Source: Lachnospiraceae bacterium (GTDB taxonomy: Bacteria; Bacillota; Clostridia; Lachnospirales; Lachnospiraceae). Taken from it: a stretch of 64,000 bases of DNA. The position numbers were made by a program, and so were the translations under genes. The stretch spans positions 124,001 to 188,000 of the forward strand of contig JAKSHY010000001.1 in NCBI GenBank assembly GCA_024399135.1, given 5' to 3'. The notes beneath the pieces were generated by a model. That model saw nothing but the letters and a program-made list of their open reading frames with translations, did no database searches and was not told the origin of the DNA. This document shows positions 41,945 to 51,357 of this stretch, piece after piece. Each line of letters begins with the position of its first letter. Position 1 is the first letter of the stretch.

Positions 41945-44809
41945 TTAATCAGTCTGAGTTGTAATATTTTGGAGTGCTTCTGCTTCCTGTTTTACAACTT
42001 CTTCCTTATCTCCAATATTAAAGTAATAATCTAATACATCTTTCGTAGTCATAGCTGCATAGTTAGATGAATAACCAAATGCTATCTTAGTAGCAATAGA
42101 AATTTCAGGTGCATTATAAGGTGCATAGCACACGAACAAAGCATGGTTAGCTCTATTATGTGACTCTTCTGCTGTACCTGTTTTTCCAGCGACTGTAATA
42201 GGATAATCTTTGTAATACGATTTACTTTCAACCACCTGTCTCATACCTGCATGAATAGCATTCCAATATGACTTATCCATAGTAATAGTATTTCTAACAC
42301 TTGCAGAATTATCTACTAATAGATTACCAGCTCTGTCAGTAACCTTGTCTAAAAGAGTTAAGTTATAGCATGTGCCAGAATTGGCCACAGTAGTTACATA
42401 CCTAGAAAGCCCTACTGTTGTATAAGAATGAGTACCCTGACCAATCATAGATCTAACACCATCTTCATCAGAAAAATTTGGTGCAGACTCTTCAATTTCC
42501 ACTCCACTAAGATCAGTTAATCCATACATATCAGCATAAATCTTAAGCTTTAATAATGTTGTATCGTTATTGTATGTTTCACCAGATGCTCCAAGATGAT
42601 AACCAAGCTCATAAAAATATACATTACATGATTCTTTAATAGCTTCAATTATATTAATAGAGCCATGTGCTGATGGATATGCCCAACATTTTGCAGGAGG
42701 ATAAATCTTATCAAACAATCCGGTACAAGTATATGTAGAATAAATATTAACCTGTCCCTCCATTAAACCTGCTGTAGCCGAAACCATCTTAAATGTTGAA
42801 CCTGGAGCTGTTTTATGTCTTGTTGCATAATTAATCATAGGAGTAGATAAATCCATCTGGAGCTGCGCATAATACTGAGGATCCACGCCATTGGCAAGCT
42901 TATTATTGTCATATCCTGGATATGAAACTAACGCTAATACATCACCAGTATTAACATCTGTAATTACACACGATGCCGAACATGGATCAAGAGCAAGCTC
43001 TGCAGGCGTTAAATCAAGGTTTTTAATTCTGGCCATAATAAAGCTATATGCGCTTATTCCTCCACTAAAAAGCTGTCTTTGTGTAGTTTCATCTAATTCA
43101 AACTTATTTTGTTCAACTAAGGCCTTGCATATGGTAATTCCAGATAAAAGGTCGTTTTTAATCATATATTTATATATCTTCTTATCGAAAGAAGTGCTGT
43201 TTCCTAATTCATCCAAAACCTTTTCGATAATTTTCTCATAGATTGCTGATGAATCAGAATATTGTGAATCCAGTTCTATTTTAGATACATCCACCCAGTT
43301 TTTAGATATGCAATAATTAATAAATTCATAACACGAAATTGTCTCTTCAACTGTCCAAGCTTTATAAATATCATCCTCGGTGTCAACTAAAGATTTATCA
43401 ATTATTCCATCTGTATAAAGCCTATCAACTAAAAAACTTTCATATACCTGATAGTCGAGGCTCAGTCTGTCATATGGAGTCTTAGCATCGTATAATTCTA
43501 GTCTTAATTTATTAAATAAAGCTGCTTTGTGATCTAAATACTTTTGGTATATTAATCGTTCACTATCCTTTGCATCTTCTGCTGATAAATGTTCAATATT
43601 AATTACATTATTATCAAACAAAGCAATGTATACATCATATATAGGAATCATAATTTTAGAAGCAGAAACATTAGATGTGTCAAAACTCTTATCGTTAATT
43701 ATTTTCGTATATAAAATTGATGCCAGGTTTCTTTCAAGAATTTTATAAGTAGCAATCTGTAGATCCTTATCTATAGTTAAATAGATATCATTTCCAGCGA
43801 TTGGATCAGTATGCTCTGTTACCTGAGTTGTTTTACCAACAGAGTTAACAAATAACGTCTCTGATCCCTTCTGACCCTGTAGATAATTCTCCATAGATTT
43901 TTCTATTCCAAGTTTTCCTACAGTATCATTAATTGTATACATAGGATTTGTTGCTAAAAGTGTTTCCAGTTCTTCATTTGAAGATACTTTACCTGTATAT
44001 CCAATAATATTCGAAAGATATTTTGCATCTACATATTTTCTAATAGTACCTTCCTGTATTGCAACACCTTCTAGTTCATTGGAATTCTCCATAATTACCG
44101 CAACGGTATTTTCACTTACATTAGATGAAATAGTAGTTGTAATATATTTTTGATATGAATTATTATTCATATCATATCTGACATTAAGAATCTTTAAAAT
44201 ATCAGCTTTAGAATAACCATTTCCTGGTATAAATGTATCTCTTCGTACATTTTCATCATAAATTCCTATTCTGAATCTGTCCCATCCACATAAATAATTA
44301 ATTACCTCTTCAGGTGATGCGTTCTTCTCTTTTAAAGTAAGATCAGAAATCGAACTATGACCATAAACATCAGCCAGAAATCTTGAAAGCGAAGTTCCCT
44401 CAACTGTAAATATATAGTTATTATTTCTATCAAGCTTAATTTTAAAATCCGAAATTAATGAGTCCTTATTTTCTTCTACAATTTTTATAGTCTTATATAT
44501 TGTAGAGTTTAGATTAAAGTTTTTCATTATTCCTGATTCATAGACATCCTCTATAGTCACGGAATGTGCAAGCTCATTATAAGCTAACAGATTACCATTT
44601 CGATCATATATATTACCTCTTGCACCATCAATTGTTTTTTCCTTTTTAATACGGGTCTCGAAGGAATCAAGATACTCTTCTCCATGAACTATCTGAAGAT
44701 CAAAAACACGATTAATCATAATTATGGCAATTATATTCATAATTATGATTACAATAAAGATTCTTGATGTAATTAGGCTTAAAATATGCTCTTTAATCTC
44801 ATTAAACAT
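41945..44809 (-). CDS. mrdA: Penicillin-binding protein 2 (transpeptidase), with a large insertion
   Basis: 954 residues, against 600-700 for usual PBP2. One membrane helix lies at about 17-34. The dimerisation/pedestal domain (DGARGNIYDRNGNLLAYNEL near 61-80) is followed by the transpeptidase, with STFK (Ser671), SCN in KESCNVYFYELG, and KTG in VAGKTGTAEES. About 240 residues, from around 370 to 610, have no counterpart in short PBP2 and are rich in charged residues, predicted helical. PBP2 cross-links peptidoglycan for lateral growth together with RodA. The start overlaps the end of mreD by 8 bp. Confidence 0.93.
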   Translation of the reverse strand: MFNEIKEHILSLITSRIFIVIIIMNIIAIIMINRVFDLQIVHGEEYLDSFETRIKKEKTIDGARGNIYDRNGNLLAYNELAHSVTIEDVYESGIMKNFNLNSTIYKTIKIVEENKDSLISDFKIKLDRNNNYIFTVEGTSLSRFLADVYGHSSISDLTLKEKNASPEEVINYLCGWDRFRIGIYDENVRRDTFIPGNGYSKADILKILNVRYDMNNNSYQKYITTTISSNVSENTVAVIMENSNELEGVAIQEGTIRKYVDAKYLSNIIGYTGKVSSNEELETLLATNPMYTINDTVGKLGIEKSMENYLQGQKGSETLFVNSVGKTTQVTEHTDPIAGNDIYLTIDKDLQIATYKILERNLASILYTKIINDKSFDTSNVSASKIMIPIYDVYIALFDNNVINIEHLSAEDAKDSERLIYQKYLDHKAALFNKLRLELYDAKTPYDRLSLDYQVYESFLVDRLYTDGIIDKSLVDTEDDIYKAWTVEETISCYEFINYCISKNWVDVSKIELDSQYSDSSAIYEKIIEKVLDELGNSTSFDKKIYKYMIKNDLLSGITICKALVEQNKFELDETTQRQLFSGGISAYSFIMARIKNLDLTPAELALDPCSASCVITDVNTGDVLALVSYPGYDNNKLANGVDPQYYAQLQMDLSTPMINYATRHKTAPGSTFKMVSATAGLMEGQVNIYSTYTCTGLFDKIYPPAKCWAYPSAHGSINIIEAIKESCNVYFYELGYHLGASGETYNNDTTLLKLKIYADMYGLTDLSGVEIEESAPNFSDEDGVRSMIGQGTHSYTTVGLSRYVTTVANSGTCYNLTLLDKVTDRAGNLLVDNSASVRNTITMDKSYWNAIHAGMRQVVESKSYYKDYPITVAGKTGTAEESHNRANHALFVCYAPYNAPEISIATKIAFGYSSNYAAMTTKDVLDYYFNIGDKEEVVKQEAEALQNITTQTD

Positions 44810-45320
44810 ATCTCATACCTCTTCTGTCGTCTTTCTTGTCAAGCCATTTATGTAATAATAAAAATAATGGATAAAACAAAAGGCTCGATAAAATTGTATA
44901 TACAAGTTCAGGTAAAATAATATTCGTAAAATAAAACGAAAATTCAAAACGTCCTCTCAAAAGGAACATAATTATATAATATAAAAATCCATATAATAAA
45001 TCAGAACAGACAAACAATATAATAGGTAATTTAATATCTTCTTCATAAAAAACTTTATGGAATTTTCCATTTAAATATCCAATATACATATATAAAAGAG
45101 CATTAAAACCGATAAATGAGCCAAAAAATATATCAACTAAAAGACCTGAAAACAAACCTAAAATAAGACCGGTTTTATCACCTCTCATAAATCCATATGT
45201 AGATGTTAAAATAATGAGAATATTAGGAACTATTCCACCAAAAGAAATCCACTGAAAAACAGTGGTTTGAAGAACAAAACATGAAATTACTAATATTAAT
45301 GCAACCAAAAAACGTTTCAA
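44802..45320 (-). CDS. mreD: Rod-shape-determining protein MreD
   Basis: 172 residues with five or six hydrophobic helices. Family traits: GGIVPNILIILTSTYGFMRG, GLILGLFSGLLVDIFFGSFIG, and the polar RGRFEFSFYF loop. MreD is an integral membrane component of the elongation complex and bridges MreC to the synthetic enzymes. It begins one base after the mreC stop and overlaps mrdA by 8 bp. Confidence 0.9.
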   Translation of the reverse strand: MKRFLVALILVISCFVLQTTVFQWISFGGIVPNILIILTSTYGFMRGDKTGLILGLFSGLLVDIFFGSFIGFNALLYMYIGYLNGKFHKVFYEEDIKLPIILFVCSDLLYGFLYYIIMFLLRGRFEFSFYFTNIILPELVYTILSSLLFYPLFLLLHKWLDKKDDRRGMRYV

Positions 45321-45321
45321 T

Positions 45322-46200
45322 TTATTGATCCTGCTCTTCTGAATTAACCTTACGTCTGGTAATTACCAATACATCCTCTAAATGTTCAAAATCTACCGCA
45401 GGACTAATCAATCCTGATTTTGTAAGATTATTAGAATTTTTATTAATATTTGATATATATCCAATTAATATACCTGGCAAAAATTTGTCCGATATATTTG
45501 AAGTAACTATCTTATCACCTTCTGATACTCTATCCCCCGAATCAACAAGCTTATCAAATGAAATAACTCCATCCTCATACAACTTAAGATTACCAGAAAC
45601 CACCAAGTTATCAGATGTAGCAAGCACCATTCCTGATACATTGGAATTATCATCAATAATACTAAGAACTTTAGCCCAGTGAGGTCCAACATCGCTAATT
45701 CTTCCAACAAGACCCGTTCCAGCCATTACATTCATGTCTATTTCAATACCATCCAGTGAGCCCTTATTAATTACAAAGCTATGAAACCAGTTTCCTGAAT
45801 CTTTTGCTATGATTCGGGCACCAATTTTATCAAATGATTCATATGTTGCATCAAGTTCAAATAATTGCCTTAAGCTGTTAAGCTCATACTTATCCTGCTG
45901 CAACTGAATGTTTTCTATTGTTAACTCATCTATCTGACTTCTTAACTTTTGATTTTCTTCCTGTAATTTTTCAATGGTATCAAGATTATCTTTTCTGTTA
46001 GCCAGAAAACTTCCAGCCTTTGAAATTCCATTCTGTAAAGGAGTCACCAAAAAGCCTCCTACAGTACTGATAGGTTTTGATAAAGCATCAGTATTAAAAG
46101 AGACTACAATTAAAGAAATACATACAATTGTTAAAATAAAAAGGAGATACTTTCCCGGTATGGTGAATCGTTCTCCTTTTCTAGGTACTAATGGACTCAT
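45322..46200 (-). CDS. mreC: Rod-shape-determining protein MreC
   Basis: 292 residues. A short basic N-terminus and one transmembrane helix (about 16-35) are followed by a coiled coil (about 72-112, LQEENQKLRSQIDELTIENI) and the beta-rich MreC core (ARIIAKDSGNWFHSFVINKG, NVMAGTGLVGRISDVGP, VVSGNLKLYEDG). MreC assembles outside the membrane and activates PBP2-RodA. It lies 7 bases after mreB and 1 base before mreD. Confidence 0.93.
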   Translation of the reverse strand: MSPLVPRKGERFTIPGKYLLFILTIVCISLIVVSFNTDALSKPISTVGGFLVTPLQNGISKAGSFLANRKDNLDTIEKLQEENQKLRSQIDELTIENIQLQQDKYELNSLRQLFELDATYESFDKIGARIIAKDSGNWFHSFVINKGSLDGIEIDMNVMAGTGLVGRISDVGPHWAKVLSIIDDNSNVSGMVLATSDNLVVSGNLKLYEDGVISFDKLVDSGDRVSEGDKIVTSNISDKFLPGILIGYISNINKNSNNLTKSGLISPAVDFEHLEDVLVITRRKVNSEEQDQ

Positions 46201-46207
46201 AAATAAA

Positions 46208-47215
46208 TTATTTTCCTTCTATCGAATAAGCAACAGACTTATAATTACTGTCTTTAATAACCTTCGATAATCCTATGGCTACAGATGTAATTGGATTTTG
46301 TGATTCATTAACATCAAGTCCAGTAGACTTACTGATTAATGAAGCTAAATGGCTTGTCTGCGATGCGCCACCTGTTAAATATATACCATGCTTATATATA
46401 TCAGCTGCTAATTCAGGAGGAGTAAGTTCAAGAATAACTTTAATATTATCTATAATAATTCTAAACTGCTCAGCCATTGATTCACATACGAATCTAGTAG
46501 GAAGCTCCCTTTCAACAGGAAGACCAGTAACTAAATCTCTTCCGTATACTATTGCGCCTTCTCCTGCCTTTTCTAGATCTCTTAAAGAATTCTTTACGCC
46601 TTCAGCCGTTTTTTGACCAATAACGAGATTATATTGTTTTCTAACAGCGGCTTTAATTGCCTCATCAAACTTATAACCACCAGTCTTAATTAGTCTAGAT
46701 TTAACTATTCCCCCAAGGGAAAGAATTGAAATTTCAGTTGTATCATAGCCTATGTCTACTACTAAAACTCCAACAGAATTTTTTACATCAACATCAAGTC
46801 CTAAGCCATCAGCAATTGCTTTTTCAACAACTGAAACATTTTTAGCTTTAACATCTGCTTCTTTTACTAAATCATAAAAAGCTCTCTTTTCAACTTCAGT
46901 AACATCTGTTGGTACTGTAATGTAGTAATCCGAAGGTTTAATATTACTTCTTGATAAATCATTAACAAAAAAATGAACTAATTGCTTCATGTTATTAATA
47001 TCTGCAATAACACCGTTAGCTAGAGGAAAAGAAATATGAATATTAGATGGCGCCTTTTCATACATTTCATAAGCCGAATCACCATAAGCGAAAAGATTGT
47101 TCTTTCCCTCTATAGCAATCATATTCTTTTCAACTAAAATCTTATCATCAGAAAGACTATATATTTTAATATTACTGGTACCTAAATCAATACCATATGC
47201 ATTACCACTAGTCAT
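46208..47215 (-). CDS. mreB: MreB-like actin homologue (divergent)
   Basis: 335 residues. The actin-fold phosphate-1 loop is GIDLGTSNIKIY, and VGVLVVDIGYDTTEISILSLGG provides phosphate-2, where canonical MreB has DIGGGTTE (residues 154-161 here read DIGYDTTE). The usual EEPMAAAIGAG element is replaced by VEKAIADGLGLD. GIYLTGGASQTSHLASLIS matches the adenosine-binding end. MreB filaments guide the elongation complex. Its place ahead of mreC and mreD supports the role, but the altered nucleotide site suggests changed ATP turnover. A ribosome site (AAAGGA) and a possible promoter precede the start. Confidence 0.9.
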   Translation of the reverse strand: MTSGNAYGIDLGTSNIKIYSLSDDKILVEKNMIAIEGKNNLFAYGDSAYEMYEKAPSNIHISFPLANGVIADINNMKQLVHFFVNDLSRSNIKPSDYYITVPTDVTEVEKRAFYDLVKEADVKAKNVSVVEKAIADGLGLDVDVKNSVGVLVVDIGYDTTEISILSLGGIVKSRLIKTGGYKFDEAIKAAVRKQYNLVIGQKTAEGVKNSLRDLEKAGEGAIVYGRDLVTGLPVERELPTRFVCESMAEQFRIIIDNIKVILELTPPELAADIYKHGIYLTGGASQTSHLASLISKSTGLDVNESQNPITSVAIGLSKVIKDSNYKSVAYSIEGK

Positions 47216-47250
47216 GAAATTATCCTTTCAAATAAACAATTCAGTTAATA

Positions 47251-47279
47251 ATTTTAGCACAAAAATGACATAATTTAAA
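47251..47279 (-). promoter_or_regulatory. Possible promoter of the mre operon
   Basis: On the minus strand TTTAAA (47274-47279), 17 bases, TAAAAT (47251-47256, 5/6). The -35 reaches the last bases of the upstream gene. Only a moderate match. Confidence 0.4.
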
Positions 47280-48558
47280 GACTAATAAGCCCTTTATTAA
47301 CAAGTGACTGAAGTGAACTTAATATACCAAATTTTCCATGTTGGAAAGTCAATCCACCTTGGAAATAGATATTATAAGGTTCCTTCATTGGACCATCAGC
47401 AGACAATTCAATTGAAGATCCCGAAACGAAAGCTCCTGCAGCCATTATAACTTCTGAATCATATCCTGGCATATCCCATGGCTCAGGAATTACGAATCCA
47501 TCAACAGGTGCTGCTTTTTGTATTCCTTCGCAAAAAGCTAATACCTTTTCTTTACTACCTAGTGTAACAGCCTGAATAATATCATGCCTTGATTCTATTC
47601 CATCAGGAACAACCTTATATCCTAATTTCTCATATACATTAGCTGCAAATATAGATGTTTTAAGTGCACTCGCAGTAACTGTTGGAGCTAAAAACAAGCC
47701 CTGGTAAAGTGAAGGAAGAACACTTAATGAAGCTCCAACCTCTTTCGCTAGACCTGGGGATGTAAGCCTTACTGCAGCATTTTCAATACATTCTTTCTTT
47801 CCTGCCAAATATCCACCAATTGGAGCAAGACCACCACCAGGATTCTTAATAAGAGAACCCACAACTAAATCTGCACCAACATCTGTCGGTTCAATGGTTT
47901 CAACGAATTCACCATAGCAATTATCCACCATACATATTACTTCAGGTTTTATATTCTTAATAAAAGCTATAAGCTCTTTAATCCTTTCAACGCTTAAAGT
48001 AGGTCTTGTCTGATATCCTTTTGAACGCTGTATGGTAACAAGCCTTGTTTTTTCATTAATAGCCTTTTTAATATTTTCATAATCAAAACTGCCGTCGCTT
48101 AATAAATCTACCTGTTTATATGAAATGTTATACTCAGCCAAAGAACCTCTTGAAGGTCTAATACCTATAACCTCTTCGAGGGTATCATATGGTTTTCCAA
48201 CAGGGCTTAATAACTCATCACCTGGTCTTAAATTACTCATTAACGCAAGTGCTAATGCATGTGTTCCACATGTAATTTGGGGCCTTACTAATGCATCCTC
48301 CGTATTAAAAATCTTAGCATAAACTTTTTCAAGAGTATCTCGTCCAATATCGTCATATCCATATCCGGTAGTACCCAATAAACAGGCTTCAGACACCCTG
48401 CTATCCTGCATGGCTTTAATAACCTTTAACTGATTATATTCAGCAGTTTCATCGATTATTTTAAATCTATCCTCTAATTCAGATAAGATTTTATTTCCAT
48501 AATCATATACTTCTTTACTTATTCCTAAAGACTGATATATATCCTTAGTTTCCTGCAT
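47275..48558 (-). CDS. PLP-dependent methionine gamma-lyase family protein (PF06838)
   Basis: 427 residues. The family, often labelled aluminium-resistance protein, is recognised by VRPQITCGTHALALALMSNLRPGDEL-like spacing (residues 92-118), CMVDNCYGEFVE and the PLP-lysine block VGSLIKNPGGGLAPIGGYLAG-like sequence at about 231-251. Closely similar proteins act on C-S bonds of sulfur amino acids, but substrate evidence is slight. In Clostridia it is regularly encoded after miaA, as here, where the two overlap by 14 bp. Confidence 0.88.
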   Translation of the reverse strand: MQETKDIYQSLGISKEVYDYGNKILSELEDRFKIIDETAEYNQLKVIKAMQDSRVSEACLLGTTGYGYDDIGRDTLEKVYAKIFNTEDALVRPQITCGTHALALALMSNLRPGDELLSPVGKPYDTLEEVIGIRPSRGSLAEYNISYKQVDLLSDGSFDYENIKKAINEKTRLVTIQRSKGYQTRPTLSVERIKELIAFIKNIKPEVICMVDNCYGEFVETIEPTDVGADLVVGSLIKNPGGGLAPIGGYLAGKKECIENAAVRLTSPGLAKEVGASLSVLPSLYQGLFLAPTVTASALKTSIFAANVYEKLGYKVVPDGIESRHDIIQAVTLGSKEKVLAFCEGIQKAAPVDGFVIPEPWDMPGYDSEVIMAAGAFVSGSSIELSADGPMKEPYNIYFQGGLTFQHGKFGILSSLQSLVNKGLISL

Positions 48559-49483
48559 GATTTATTTCTCCAATCATAAATTCCAATATTTTATCATTAT
48601 TATACGAAAAGTCTGGTTTATTAATCCATGTAACCTTCTTTTCTCTTCTAAACCAGGTCAGCTGCCTTTTTGCAAAATGCCTTGTTTCAAGCTTAATTTT
48701 ATCGATTGCTTCTTCAAATGAACATTTATTGTCAAGATAATCCAATATTTCTTTGTATCCTAGACCCTGCATTGAATTCATTGACTTAGTATAACCTTTA
48801 TCATGAAGTGATTTAACTTCCTCTAAAAGGCCCTCTTTAACCATGATATCAACACGCTTTTCTATATTTTCATAAAGCTTATCTCTATCATCATTAAGAA
48901 CAAAATAACTAAAATCATATGGCGATTCCTTTTTTCGTTCTTCTTCGTTATGTTGAGAAAAAAGCTTATTATTTAATTCTATATACTCTAATGCCCTAAT
49001 AACCTTTTTAGAATTGTTTTCATGAAGAGTATCCGCGTATTTAGGATCTTTTTCTTTTAATAAATTATATAAATATGAGCATCCTCTTTCTTTCAAAAGA
49101 TCTTCATACTTTTTCCTTACAGCCGAGTTGTCTTCCTCATCAAAAGTTATATCATATAAAAGAGCCTGAATATAAAACCCAGTACCTCCAACAATTATTG
49201 GAATATGCCCATTTTGATATATTTCATCCATAGCTTCCTTGGCCATTTTTTGAAAAAGATATACATTAAAATCGACCGTAGGCTCTAAAATATCAATTAA
49301 ATGGTGTTTAATGTTATCCATTTCAGATGGTTTTATTTTAGCAGAACCAATATCCATATATTTATATACCTGCATAGAATCTGCAGATATAATTTCACCA
49401 TTAATTCTTTTAGCTAATTCAATTGAAAGACTTGTTTTTCCAACTGAAGTTGGACCAGTAATTATTACAACTTTATTCTTCAT
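48545..49483 (-). CDS. miaA: tRNA dimethylallyltransferase MiaA
   Basis: 312 residues. The P-loop is GPTSVGKTSLSIELAK; ISADSMQVYKYMDIGSAK, HHLIDILEP and VGGTGFYIQALLYD are the classical MiaA elements, and FAKRQLTWFRRE lies near the end. MiaA adds the dimethylallyl group to A37 of tRNAs that read codons starting with U; MiaB (encoded at 54003) then methylthiolates the product. It begins on the last base of mutL. Confidence 0.96.
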   Translation of the reverse strand: MKNKVVIITGPTSVGKTSLSIELAKRINGEIISADSMQVYKYMDIGSAKIKPSEMDNIKHHLIDILEPTVDFNVYLFQKMAKEAMDEIYQNGHIPIIVGGTGFYIQALLYDITFDEEDNSAVRKKYEDLLKERGCSYLYNLLKEKDPKYADTLHENNSKKVIRALEYIELNNKLFSQHNEEERKKESPYDFSYFVLNDDRDKLYENIEKRVDIMVKEGLLEEVKSLHDKGYTKSMNSMQGLGYKEILDYLDNKCSFEEAIDKIKLETRHFAKRQLTWFRREKKVTWINKPDFSYNNDKILEFMIGEINHAGN

Positions 49484-51354
49484 TAATTGACAATTCTTTT
49501 AAACTTCTTTTCTATTTCATACTTCGACATGCTAAAAATTGTAGGTCGTCCATGAGGACAATTATATGGATTATCCAAGGTCATAAGCTCATCAAGAAGT
49601 GCCTTAACTTCATCCATATTCATCTTAGTATTACCTTTAACTGCAGCTTTGCATGCCATCGAAGCGATTTTTTCCAAAATCACGTCATAAGAACCTTTTA
49701 ATGGATTTTCGATTATTTCATCAAGAAGTCTTAAGAAAAATTCCTTTTCGTTACATCCATACAAATCCAATGGCATTGATCTTATAGCAACAGCTCCCAA
49801 ACCAAAATCTTCAACATTAATCCCAAGATTATTAAACATGTCAGTATACTCAGTCACTATTCCACATTGCTTACCGGTTAAATTAATAATAATTGGTGGA
49901 TTTACATTTTGTGTAAGAATACTTTTTTCTTTAACCTGTTTTAATATTCTTTCATATTTTACCTTTTCATGAGCTGCATGCTGATCCATAAAAAAGAGTT
50001 TATCCTCAAATGCGATAAGCCAGTATGTTTTGAAAATCTGGCCTAAAATTTCATATGAAGGCTTAGCATCTTCACTTAAAAAATCCGCATCAAACAAACT
50101 TAATTGCGAAGTTGATTCTATATCTATAATTTCCTTTTGTTTGATAATGTTTGAAGTCGCCTCATCTAAAGTTGGTCTCGTAATTTTTAAAGGCCCTATT
50201 ACCTTAACGGATTTTGCTTGATTATCATCAATATTTTTAATAGATAGAGGCTTAATATCAGCATTATCATTAAGTCTTATTCGATTAGTTTCAAAAAATT
50301 CAGGACCTTTTGTAGGTTTTTCATCAATTAAAACTTCATCCTCTAACTTGACTGAAGGAATTAAAGAAATATTTGCTAGTCGGGCATTTATATTTTCCAC
50401 AACAAGATCATATATTTCTTTAGCATTCTGAAGTCTTATTTCCATTTTGGATGGATGAACATTAACATCAATCCAGGAAGGATTAATATCAAAATGTATT
50501 ACAACAAATGGGAATTTATGCTGCATTAAAAAGTTTTTATATCCTTCTTCGACAGCTTTTAATAAAACATCACACTGTACGTATCTACCATTTACAAATA
50601 ATGTTTCATTAACTCTTGAAGAACGATTAATTTCCGGTTTCCCTATAAATCCATGTGCTTTAAATAAATCATTTTCAATATTAATATCTAATACACTATC
50701 AGATATTTCTTTTCCATATATTCTATAAATTACTTCTTTTAAATCACCGTTTCCTGATGTATTAAATATCTCCTTATTATTAACTATATATTTGTACGAA
50801 ATATCAGGAGTAGATAAAGCTAAATGTTCCATCAAATCTGTAATATATGAGCCTTCTGTCTGATTTGATTTTAAAAATTTTTTTCTTGCCGGAACATTAA
50901 AAAATAAATCTTTAACTATAAAAGTTGTTCCATCAGGTGCCCCAATTTCCTGAAACTCAATTTCACGAGATCCTTCAATTACATATCTTAATCCCAAAAG
51001 CTCATCATGTGGTTTGGTAATACATTCAACATAAGATACTGCACTTATAGACGAAAGAGCTTCTCCCCTAAAACCTAATGATGATAATTTAAGTAAATCA
51101 GCAGCATTAACTATTTTGCTTGTTGCATGTCTCATAAATGCTTTCTTAATTTCTGTTTTTGGAATACCAGAACCATTATCAGTTACTCTGATAAGTGAAG
51201 AACCACCATCCTTGATTTCAACTGTGATAGATGTCGCGTTAGAATCAATAGCATTTTCAGTCAATTCCTTTACAACATTCAAAGGTCGTTCAACAACCTC
51301 TCCTGCTGCAATCTGATCAATTGTATTTTTGTCTAAAATATTAATTACTGCCAT
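49483..51354 (-). CDS. mutL: DNA mismatch repair protein MutL
   Basis: 623 residues. The GHKL ATPase is complete (IAAGEVVERPLNVVKELTENAIDS, DNGSGIPK, RGEALSSISAV). The C-terminal part has the endonuclease metal motif DQHAAHEKVKYE, together with ACKAAVKGN and CPHGRPTIFSMS, so this MutL should nick DNA itself, consistent with the lack of MutH in Firmicutes. The middle (about 340-420) is a variable linker. It is encoded 3 bases after mutS and overlaps miaA by one base. Confidence 0.96.
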   Translation of the reverse strand: MAVINILDKNTIDQIAAGEVVERPLNVVKELTENAIDSNATSITVEIKDGGSSLIRVTDNGSGIPKTEIKKAFMRHATSKIVNAADLLKLSSLGFRGEALSSISAVSYVECITKPHDELLGLRYVIEGSREIEFQEIGAPDGTTFIVKDLFFNVPARKKFLKSNQTEGSYITDLMEHLALSTPDISYKYIVNNKEIFNTSGNGDLKEVIYRIYGKEISDSVLDINIENDLFKAHGFIGKPEINRSSRVNETLFVNGRYVQCDVLLKAVEEGYKNFLMQHKFPFVVIHFDINPSWIDVNVHPSKMEIRLQNAKEIYDLVVENINARLANISLIPSVKLEDEVLIDEKPTKGPEFFETNRIRLNDNADIKPLSIKNIDDNQAKSVKVIGPLKITRPTLDEATSNIIKQKEIIDIESTSQLSLFDADFLSEDAKPSYEILGQIFKTYWLIAFEDKLFFMDQHAAHEKVKYERILKQVKEKSILTQNVNPPIIINLTGKQCGIVTEYTDMFNNLGINVEDFGLGAVAIRSMPLDLYGCNEKEFFLRLLDEIIENPLKGSYDVILEKIASMACKAAVKGNTKMNMDEVKALLDELMTLDNPYNCPHGRPTIFSMSKYEIEKKFKRIVN

Positions 51355-51357
51355 ATA

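Noticed and set aside
42891-43241. Rightward open frame of 116 codons opposite mrdA
   Set aside because: It lies wholly inside the PBP2 coding sequence, has no ribosome site and no family features.
46275-46616. Rightward open frame of 113 codons opposite mreB
   Set aside because: Shadow of the MreB coding sequence with no independent support.
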